From Ulva prolifera (Eukaryota; Chlorophyta; Ulvophyceae; Ulvales; Ulvaceae): a stretch of 64,000 nucleotides of DNA. The notes beneath the pieces are model-generated. The model saw nothing but the letters and a program-made list of their open reading frames with translations. It did no database searches and had not been told where the DNA came from. This document shows, in pieces, positions 35,670 to 45,491 of this stretch (position 1 is its first letter; every line of letters starts with the position of its first letter). Location: positions 3,996,936-4,060,935 of the forward strand of contig CM041200.1 in NCBI GenBank assembly GCA_023078555.1. The letters are read 5' to 3'. Position numbers and translations under genes: made by a program.

Positions 35670-35886
35670 TTGTCCCTCCTTGTGTGGACTACCACTGCCG
35701 GCAAATTGCACATGCAACAGCGCCTGCCTGTCGCTGCCGACTTGCTTCAGCTGCTTCAAGCAGCAAGGCGCCGCGTCCCTGTCCCAAAAGCGAGTATTGC
35801 TACGAACGAAGTGGTTGCTATGCCGTTGGGCCTGCGCAGCAGAACCCGGCTCTCTGTCCAAGGCCACGAGCCCTGCGGAAGCTGGC

Positions 35887-38800
35887 TTATTTGAGCGGCA
35901 CACGCATGCGGGACTGCAGCGAGAGGCCGACGAGGGCCGGGCCCTCGTCCGCGTCGCTGACTACCACGACAACCCTGAAGCACTCCATGCCCTCCCCGGC
36001 CGCGACAGCTACCAACACCTCGGCCTCCGTCACAACACGCTGCTCCTGCATGCACATGTCGTCGAGCGCGGCGCACGCTCCCCCGCCGCAGTGGTGCGGC
36101 GACGGCCGCCCGCCGTCGCTGCAGCGGCGGCGTAGAGTCTGCTGCGAGTCCTGCGCGGCGGCGCCGTCAGCGGCAGTGAGAAGCAGGCGCACACGCCGCG
36201 GGCCGAAGGCGCCGTGGACGGTCTTCACGGTCGCGAGGGCTTCGCCACGTGGCGGGCGCGCGAAGCAGACATCGTTGTATACAAACACGCGTGAGGTGGC
36301 GGGGACCATGGCGGCGACGTCAGCAGCGCAGCCGGCGGCGGCGGCGGGTTGCACGGCGAGCCACACGGGCTCGACGATCGCCGGCGGCTCACCGGGAGCC
36401 ACCGCCGGCACGCCCAGGGCAAGCGTGCTGGCCGGACTCGCCCTCGGGCGATCCAGGGAGCCTGTAGACACACACGATTTTGTCTCTGCACGCATGCATG
36501 AGCTGCCGACAGCAATGGAGGTGGGGGCACGCCCAACCGCACGCGCCTCGACCAGCTGACATGCATGCAGCCTCTGCGGAGTCTGGCTGCCGCAGACACT
36601 GTGCGCGCGTTGAGTTGTGTGCCGGCCGGACACTGTAGATGCCTATGCCTGTGTGCTGGGCACGCAGAGGCATAGCATAAAGCTAGCACAGCTACAGGGA
36701 TAGCCGGAGTGGACGTACCGGGGTGGCCGGGCAGCGGCGCGCCGCGGGAGCCCATTCGCAGGCCCCCCTGCGCGGCCCCCAGCAGCGCGCGGCGGCGGCG
36801 GCTGCGGAACATGCCCCCAGTGATCGCGTCGACTGCCGACGCGTACACATACACGGGGCTGTCGGGGGTGGCGGGCGGCGGCGGCTCATCTCCGAGAATC
36901 TCCCCGGCGGCGCCGACAGCTAACGCGGAGGCTGACGGTGCATCCGCGCCGGCCGGGCCAACGGCAGCAGCGTCGACTGAGGCCGGGCCGACGGCATCAT
37001 CCATCGGGCCCGGGCCGGCGGCGGGGGCGCCTTTGGCGATGGCAGGGACGGGGGCGTCGCTGTAGGGGTCCACCAGCTGCACATTTTTGGTGACGGAGCC
37101 GTTCGCATCGGTGGTGATTGTGGTGGTTGCGATTGTGCCGTTTGGCAGCGCCTCGGTTGTGATGCTGAGTTGGCCTGCCGGCTTTCCGTCCGCTGCACGA
37201 ACAGTCACACCTCGGCCACATGCCACAACGTAGAGACATATGCAGTTGCGCGGCCACGGCAGCAGGACATCAGAGCACCAATCCCACACTGGCCAGCATC
37301 TGTGTCCCTCTTGCTGCCCGTTCACAAGACCCAAGTACAGCACACATCACACAGCACACAGCACGCATCGGCCACACACAACAACAGCCCCTCACACGCC
37401 CACAAGCAACTGTCTCCCAGCGCATAGCACGCAGCACGCACAGCACGGGGGAGCGCACAGCCGTACAGCGTTACGTCCACTCCGATGTTGACGACGTCCC
37501 CGGAGCCCTGGCGAGCGCCGACGCCGGCGTTGAAGCACGTCGCGCCGACGCCCCGCGCCACCGGCACCTCCACCTGCGACATGCTCAGCAGCTTCACATC
37601 CTCCCCGACGCAGCGGTCGTGCTCGCTGCGGCAGATCCGGTTCGGGCAGTTGTCCTTGCTCGCCTCCGAGCCGTCGCTGCACCGCGTCGCGCCCGCGTCG
37701 TTCCACTCGCTGACTGTGCGCGCCTCGTTGTACACAAACAGCGTCGTGTCGGTCGGGCCGGAGCCGCCGTACCGCGTCCGCACCGTCGCGGTCTGGTCCG
37801 CGTCGGCGGACTGCTGCAGGCAGAGGTTCGTGTACACAAACATCGGCGCCGCGGCCTCCTCGCCAAAGTCCTTGTCAGCGCGGCAGGTGTCGCTGTCGCA
37901 CCCCACGGCCACGGCCTGCGAGAGCGACAGCCACGCAGGCTCGACGAGGGGCTCGGCGGCCGTCGCCGCCGGCACGGCACCGATGCCGAGATCCACGAGG
38001 TTGAAGGGGCCGATACGAGGGTTGCCCGGGGATGCTGCACGCATGCATGCCCGCTGTCGGCTACTGCTGACTGAAACTTGCACACGCGAGGTGGCACACT
38101 GGACAATGTCGTGGACGGGGAGAGTCCTGCTTGCTCAAGGGGAGGTTGTCGCCACGATGGTGCAGGCATGCGCGCGCTGCGCACTGAGATAGGTTGATGA
38201 CCAACAGCTGCATGGCCCTGCTGCACACAGCTGCGCAGCGGTACATGCTGCAGGGACGGCTGCGCGTGGTGTTGCGCGGTGATGCCAGTCATGATGATGG
38301 CACTCTTGGAAATTCTGCAGCACAGCGCGTGGAAGGGGGGGGGGGGGGGGGGGGGGGGGGGTGTCGCACAACCGGGCAGGGAGCGGGGCTTGCGTGTCTC
38401 AATCATCAGGCCGAGCTGCAGAGCGTCGGTGCCTGCTGGTGCATCCTTCGCGCCGATGACGGCGTACATACAATTGTACTGCCGTCCAAATCCGTGCGTT
38501 ATCGTAAACTCCAGCTTGGAGAGCAGCCGGGCGGTGGCGCCGGGCGGGCACTTGATGCCGAACGGCTGCGGCTCACACCCCGCGCCCGGCGCCGTGCACA
38601 CGTTGACCGTCGGATCCGTATCAGTGGAGCATATCGCGCCCGCGTTGTCGTCAAAGTGCTGCTCGAGGACGTCCGGAGAGCTGAAGAACTGTTCATAAGG
38701 TGGGGTCCACGCGGTGGCCACGACGGAGTCACTGCGCTGAGGTGGCGCGTCGTTCTTGACGGAGAAGACGTAGAGCTGAGTGTCGGAGTAAGGGGAGCGG

Positions 38801-39185
38801 CGGCCGAGGGTGGTCGTGAGGGTGACGATCGCATCCTGGGACGCAAAGCAGAGGCGGTACGCGATCAGGTCGGTGACCGTGGGGCACAGGGGTCCAGAGC
38901 AGCCGCCGAAGGCAGCGGCGCGGAAGGTCGTGGCGTCGTGTGCAACGACCTCGGTGGTGTATGGCAGACTATCATTGGTGATGCGGCGCTCTTTGGACCA
39001 GAACGGCATGAGGTCTGCATAAGACGCGCGGCATTTCGGAGGGGGGGGGGGGGAGGGAAGGGAGGGGGAGTTTCGACAGGATGAGGGGCTGGGGGCGCAC
39101 CCTGCTGGAGGGAGCGGCCCGGGGTCGCGGCGCGTGCTGTGGCGATGGCCAGCAGGCACGTCAGCGCGACAAAGTTATTCATCAT
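35887..39185 (-). CDS. Secreted protein with three related Cys-rich domains, pherophorin-like layout
   Basis: Unassigned family; extracellular matrix or wall protein by inference. ATG 39185 starts signal peptide MMNNFVALTCLLAIATARA, then a Pro-rich spacer. Exons 39185-38373, 38034-37459, 37192-36719 and 36461-35887 would give ~812 aa. Three domains of about 190 residues share a pattern: paired Cys (GGCSGPLC; VGCDSDTC; AGCAADVA), Y.lC (YRLCFASQ; YTNLCLQQ; YNDVCFARP), a mid-domain Cys cluster, and a late Cys in a beta-like stretch (YNCMYAVIGA; ATCFNAGVGA; MECFRVVVVV). Between domains 2 and 3 lies a Thr/Ala/Pro-rich linker with SRRRRALL, possibly a processing site. The signal-peptide frame and domain-1 frame differ by one base across a 13-nt C run at 39041-39053. 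This suggests a homopolymer length error or an unseen intron. Signal plus Pro spacer resembles pherophorins, but the domains do not match that family. Confidence 0.65.
38335..38361. repeat. G27 homopolymer
   Basis: 27 G on the plus strand, in the first intron of the minus-strand secreted-protein gene, close after its donor. Confidence 0.9.
39041..39053. repeat. G13 homopolymer inside coding sequence
   Basis: Encodes part of the Pro-rich spacer of the minus-strand secreted protein. The reading frame changes across it. Confidence 0.85.
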
Positions 39186-40744
39186 GCCAGTCACCGTTCA
39201 ACCCTGCACGGCGCAGCGTCACATGGGCTCAAGCGAAAGGCGCTGGGCGTTCGTCGCAGCGTGAGGTGGGGGCCTGCACTCCGGCTGGGACGTGCTCCCT
39301 TCATCCGACCATCGTAAGCCACACCTGCCCTGTTGATGGAAGTGCGTCCCGATTGCATTCGTGAGCGGGCTGAGTGATGCCCGCGGGCCGGTATAGCACA
39401 AGACTCCGTTGGCGTTGCTGGCAGCCACGACGTGGGCAGCTAGCTGCAGCTGGCCAACGGTGTGCTAGTGAATCCGCTAGCTGCTGTCTCAGGAACAATG
39501 AAGCTGGGTACGGTATCACACGCATGCGGTGTCACAAGCTCGCACAGTGTTGGATCACACGAACATGATAGATCTGTGCGCAAATCGAGTCATGCGCCTG
39601 TTGTAAGACGAATTAAAGATGCTTACGGATATGGTGTGGCGGTTGTTGCGCTTTGTACGCTCAAGGCGCCAGTTCGCAGCTTCGGAATGTCGCGGCTCGA
39701 ATGCGCGAAGCAAAACGCTAGAATGTGCCACGCAATTCACAGAACGCCGTACATAGCATGTAATTCAAGGCTCCTGCTGCAACATTCATGGCAGCTATTC
39801 TAATCCGGTAACGGTTGCAACCTGGGACGCTGCTCAGCGTTGAGCCGGTCCAAGCGTTCCGTCTGTGGCCCGATACCATGATCAGCCAGCTAACGCCCAC
39901 GAATTGTATCATTTACGCAAATAGTATGGCAAGCTGGCACGTTGGTCGGCCGTGGCATCTTCACGAACGCACCTTATGAACTGGCTGTCCGGGTGCGCCA
40001 GCACCACGGACGACTGTGTGTCAAGTCCACCACACGCTAAGCTACCGACGATTTGGGCCTTCGAAATATCTTGTTGAATTCACTGGAGAGCTAGTCGTCC
40101 ACAGCAACCTCGGAGCCGGCAGCACAGTCGTAGGAATGTCAAGCTGACAAGGTGATCTAGCAGAATCACTAGAGCGTCATGCGTGTTGTCATACAATAGA
40201 GTTCACGTCCTATCGTCCTGTCACTTCTGGAGTATACCAACGCCATGTACAGCGTTCGCGACAGCGGTGCATTTGCGAGTGCATGCATACAGAAGAACAT
40301 GAAGCGTGGCAAGGCTGCGTGCAGGCAGTGCGCAATCGACGGCTTGTCTCCACGATTCGTGTAAACAAATTGACCGTGCCGACAGCTGTATGTCCACGTC
40401 AAGAGTTTCCAATTTCTCACCCACAGCACGAACTGGTCTTGGTAGCAAACCACCTTCCAAGCCGTTCAGGCAACATGGAGCTGGAAGGGCTTTTCCAGAC
40501 AGAAGGACGAGCAGTGGTCATTGACCCGCTAAGCAGCTCCACCGCCTTGCGCCCAATATTGCCGTCACATGACCAATGACTCATACTGAACCCGCGTGTC
40601 CAATGTGCACATGCCGCGATAGCGTAGATCGTCATCCCCGTGGAAGGGCCCTGTTGCACACTGCAGTGCACTGACGCGACATGTTCATCTCTCTGCATGA
40701 TCTCGGCTGCATCTCCAGTACAAGCATGCAGAGAGCGTGCACAA
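39186..40744. other. Intergenic, nothing recognised
   Basis: Contains the promoter side of the secreted-protein gene and the 3' flank of the next minus-strand gene. No domain-bearing frame seen. Confidence 0.5.
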
Positions 40745-43700
40745 TTACAGCAGCTCCACTGTGGCAGCCCTCTTGAAAACTGAGTTCCGCACTGCAGAGC
40801 ACTTGCCAGCAAGCGTTTTCCCAGCCACAACGTACTCCAAATGTGACACCTCCCTCGCATGAACCCGCATCAACTCCTGCATGTAGTATGACATCGACCA
40901 GATAGCATTCACCGGAACCATCGTGCGCTGCCACATGCACCTCGGTGTACACAATCTGTGACATCATCAATGATTCAGTGTGCACAGAATTTGTGCATTT
41001 AGCACCAGGCACAGGGCGGACAAATGTGCATGCACCATATGCAACATCACGCACTGGGTGGGTCACGAGAGCCCATGCGCAAAAACAACAGGCACTAAAT
41101 GCCATGCCTCAGTGGAAATGCACAATTTCGACCCAAGTCATACAACGCAGAACATGGCGCATGGATACATGTGATGGAGTGTTGCTGTCTCTTGTATCCT
41201 GTCGTACCTGCCCTGCTGTCTGCATCCTTGCACACAATAGACTCAGCGACACTTTTGGCCCGCATCCACAACAAAGACAATCCTACCGGTGTGGTGGAAC
41301 GCGGACATCGCCTCTCAACCACAGCATCGCTCGTGCCCAAATTCCGCTGCCTTCCCGATCCGCCTTCGTCCACCCTGGGCGAGAAAACCAAGAGATCCCA
41401 CGGTAACGCACACCGATGGTGCCTCGCGTCATGAGGCCACGCAGCACATGCGCACATGCTGCCGGCACGCCACAGGAGCAGGAGGCTGGCCAAGGCGTAC
41501 CGCAACGACCGCGCTGCAGCGGCGGTCATGCCGTTCCAGAGTCTGAAGCAGCTGCTTCTCCAGGTCGTCCCGCTGGCACGTGCAGCGTGCCAGGAGGGCC
41601 TGCATCTCGCGTTGCTGCTGTGCGCCCAGCTGCTCACGCCGCAGCCGCCGCCAGTGCGCCTCCCCCTCGGCAGCGTGCTCGCGGTCCCCATCCGCCAGCG
41701 ATCCCGCCTGAGCCTGTGCCTGCACGCCCGGCGCGGCCTCACACGCTGCGTGCTGCTCCATGCTGTGGCACAGCACGGTGCGCCCATGCAACAGACATGT
41801 TTCAAGCCAGCCAACGCTTGCGAGGAGCACCAGCAGCCCCACGTTCACCATTTCCAGCACACACTGTTTCCACACCGCTCTCGCATGATTGCCACGATTG
41901 GTCCAACGCCGAGTCGGTCCACGGCGGTCCAGAGTCGAGTGTGAACCAACAAACGGCTGACACGCCATTCCCGCGCCACGGCACGCTATCAAACAGGGCT
42001 GGCGTGCTGGTGATCACGGATGTGAGCTGCGACCACAGTGTGCATGCATGGCGTCATCGCCAGAGTCGAGAGGCGGACCACGTGTGCCCCTTCATAGCGC
42101 TGCAAGCCGGCCAGGGCGACCTGCTGCCGCCGCGTCTGAAGCGTGGCGACGCTCGCATGGGGGGCCAGGCTATGCGGCCGCGCCGCGGTGCCGCCCACGC
42201 GCACCTCCCGCCGGTGCCGCACGTTCAGACCCTCGATGGAGGACACGACCCTCTGCTCGAGCTGCGCAACACCTGCAGAGCCACCATCAGGGATGCGTAC
42301 TGTCACGCTTGTAGCCACATGCGGGCCGCTGCAGGCATGCGCTGGCACACGATCTCCGTGCAAATAAATTCAGATTTATACAATCGCAGCTTCTCCCACC
42401 GCCATGGCAAGCGGGGTACAGACACATCCCCACCAGTCCTGCACAACCAGCAGCGCCAGCATTGATATGAACCAACGCCGAGCCGCCAGTGCCGGCGGCA
42501 GAAGGGGTAGCGACTGCTGGCGTCGTGACATGGTGCGCACGCTCAGCGCACTCCACCTCAAGCCGCTCACGCTGCGCAAGCAGGCTGCCGCGCACGCATG
42601 CGAGCTCGCTGGCGTGCCGCCGGCGGACATTCGCCAGCACCAGCTGCGCCTGCTGCGTCCGCAGCTCCTGCAATCGGTCCCGCGCTGCCCGTGCCTCGGT
42701 GTACCGCTGTGCTGCCTCACACGCCCGCCTGCATACAGGTGGGTGATGTCCAAAATGCAGCTTGGTGGCGCACTCACTGCACCTGGCGAGACTGTGCGCC
42801 TGAGTTCGTTCTGCGTGGGCAGAGGATGCTGGTGGGGGCACTGTGTGTCTAGGAGCGGCGATTCGGCGATGACGGCCACTGGTTGTGACGCATCGCACCT
42901 GTGGCCGTCAAGCTTCTGCATGTAAAGCGAGATGGCGGGGTGTGCTTTGCAGTCCAGGCGGCCGGAGCGGAGATACTGTTCCTGGCCGCGGCTGAGGTGC
43001 ACATGGGGAGCCAGATACCCCACAGTCCGGTCGCCTTGCCCGTGCATGTGTTCCACAAGAGCGCCGCGAGAGCGCAGATATGCAGTTGTGGGGCTCTCAG
43101 AGAGGAGGAGACACGCAACGACGTTCCTGCACGAGGAGTAGCCACTTTGATGCTGGCAGCAGGTGCTGGGGGGCTGCGCTTTGGCCAATGCAGCGTGACT
43201 TCGAGCCGCCGCCGCTCGATAGGAGTATTTGGCGTCGTCCATCACGCAACTGAAAGGCAAGCATCGCTGATGGTGGAGCTGGGGAAGAACGGACGCCATA
43301 CAATTCCTCAAGTGAGACAGCGCGAACATCTGCTGCCGCTATGTTGATGAATCGCCGCACGAGGTGGGGATCTGCTGCGATGCCAGCATCAGCAAGCACA
43401 TCAGCTACGTCACAGGACTCCCGGTGTCCGTCGGGAACACCGTTTATGCATCCACGGCTGCCTGCCCTCTGCTCAAACCCTCTCGCAACGGCGTGGTAAA
43501 CTGCAAACGACAAGAATCAGGGGCAAAGAGCAGCAACAGAACTGTTGGGACGGTGAGGTGCATGCCTTCCTGCACTTGTACGTCATCAACCAATTGTGTG
43601 GTGTCCTGTGCGACCATGGCATCGGCACTCTGTGAACTGGTAGTAAGGTGTTTGGGATCGGATCCAATCTGAGCCAGTGAAACTGATGGTGCATCCGAAC

Positions 43701-44313
43701 CTGGAACGTGGAATCGTGCACGGCTCGTGCTTCCGGCTGAGAATACAAGCGCATCATTGGTGTCATCTGTCGCATTTGCAGGATGTGTGTCTAAAGCAGG
43801 CTGCTGTCCTGCGACTGGCTCGGCAGCAGTCACCTGCTCGGTGTTTTGGAGGCTCATCTCTACCATGGGCTCGGGGACTGACCCCGCCTCCCCGCTGATA
43901 GGCATTCGGTGCTCCCCTTCATTCTCACCATCCCCAGACGCCCGGCCCTTTTGGGTGGATGATGCAACAGTCCCATGCTGACCTATGGCGCTGTCGACTG
44001 CTTCGACAGGTCCAGGAGTAAGGCACAATTCAAATGCTTCGTGTCCACTGTCCCCTGGTCCAAGGTCTGGCGCAGGTGCTGGCCCTGTTGTGCTGCAGTC
44101 ACTCCGCTGCACACCTCCAGACGCTTCAACCGCAGTCTCCAGCTGTGCTGACGCTGGTTCATTGCTGGAGTCATTTTCTACATCTACGGTTCCTGTGTCG
44201 TTTGCTGTAAAAGGTGCTTCCTCTCCTGTTTCGATGCTGTGTTCTGTGATAGTTGGACCTGATGGGAGCACTGGATGAGGTGTTACCGATGCACTAGTTT
44301 CCACCTCATCCCC
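40745..44313 (-). CDS. Acidic protein with B-box-like Cys/His cluster and coiled coils, 5' end open
   Basis: Not a family I can name. Exons 44313-43701, 43500-43302, 43249-42899, 42782-42541, 42272-42082, 41719-41501 and 40927-40745 are all in phase (~665 codons to the stop). The first listed exon has no ATG near its 5' end, so a start exon is missing. Order: ~200 acidic, Ser/Thr/Glu-rich residues; an EF-hand-like end (RRFINIAAADVRAVSLEEF); then LDCKAHPAISLY and HRCSECATKLHFGHHPP. The last two give a C-x2-H ... C-x2-C ... H-H arrangement like a B-box zinc site, split by an intron. Heptad-rich helices follow (EARAARDRLQELRTQQAQLV; VAQLEQRVVSSIEGL; QREMQALLARCTCQRDDLEK) and a short helical C-terminus. 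B-box plus coiled coil is TRIM-like, but there is no RING. The 52-nt intron 43301-43250 is short for this genome. Confidence 0.5.
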
Positions 44314-45491
44314 CTGTACTGAAAAGGTGCGTGCTGAAGTGTATAATGACCCAGCAAATTGTAACAGAAGTGTCGCTAGCGGCCACGATTCTGGCAACTC
44401 CGCACCTGAGCTGATTGCATGGCAGGACTGCCGACGTCCGCTTCGGTTGCAGTGGACATGATAGCTCAGCTGCAAGCCTATCTACAGCTCTTGCTAGCCT
44501 TTCAAGCCAAAGCAGCTGTCCGTTGACCGCAGATCGAGCTCCTCATTGTTTGCAGCGGTCCAGCACCGAACGCATGCGGTAAGAACCTCAAGCACCAATA
44601 CCGCTGCACCATGGTCTCCACCTGGACTTGCAGACTTCCTACTTTCGGCAATCCGGAAGCCTCACCAGTTGTCGAGGGCTCTCACAGATTATCAAGGGCT
44701 GCGCCATTCGGAGAACAGTGCTGGTGTCGCTGCCGCACGCATGCATGTGCATATTGGCCTGCGCCATGTTGAGACGTCATGTCACGCGTTGTCATGCTGC
44801 CAAGGCAGCCCCTTAGCATCGGTTGCGTATCGTGGACTGCTAGGCCAGGAGGGACGCAGTGCGTATGACATTTAAGCCGGTCACGCATGTTCTCGTTGCA
44901 AGTGGCCCGTGCAGTTCGTGTCTACAGGCTGACGACCATGCTTGGCCCTACGCTAAGGTTTTAGAGGCTGCCCAGGACATAGTCGCTTCGACATGAAGTG
45001 CTCTCTACTGTGACAAGCAGGGCTGGTGATCTGATGCAACATCATGCTGCTGCCTTAGGGCAAGAATCCATGGTTCACACGCCGCGAGCTGTGCCAGAAG
45101 CCCTGGGACAGCATATTGGCAACCAAGACACGGTCACCGTCCCGCCTGTTGTGAGACACCATTGCTATGCTGATGTCTGCATGCAGTGTGATTACAGTAG
45201 CTTACACCTACACTGGATTTGGTAGCATACATACAGAGCCGTGGAGCCGTGAAGGTTGTGGCCATGAGAGTGCCTACTCATACTGCACTGCTTCGGCATT
45301 AGATACTACTGTGAAGAGTCGCATTGCGGCTGGCACCTCTGTGTTGCCAGGTAATACATCGTGCGCGGAGGGTCAGCACGGTTCGCCGACCCCACCACAG
45401 CAGGTGCCTGACATCAACAGCAGGCAGTCACACCACACTGCGCCTGGACGTACTCAGGAGCATGGAAGGAATGTTGCTGCGCACATAGCCT
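44314..45491. other. Intergenic, nothing recognised
   Basis: Probably holds the missing first exon(s) and promoter of the B-box-like gene, and the 3' flank of the RanBPM gene. No clear exon seen. Confidence 0.4.

Larger units (their letters stand above)
32823..35886. other. Intergenic, no gene recognised
   Basis: Three kilobases between two minus-strand genes. A plus-strand start at 33024 (MAAPEPAKICLLCRAISDSC) could be a first exon but leads nowhere I can follow. It contains a CCG/CCA-rich tract and a C25 run. A further exon of the downstream secreted-protein gene cannot be excluded. Confidence 0.45.

Noticed and set aside
35887-39185. Calling the triple-domain protein a pherophorin
   Set aside because: Signal peptide and Pro-rich spacer fit, but the domain lacks the pherophorin Cys arrangement I know. 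Kept as unassigned.
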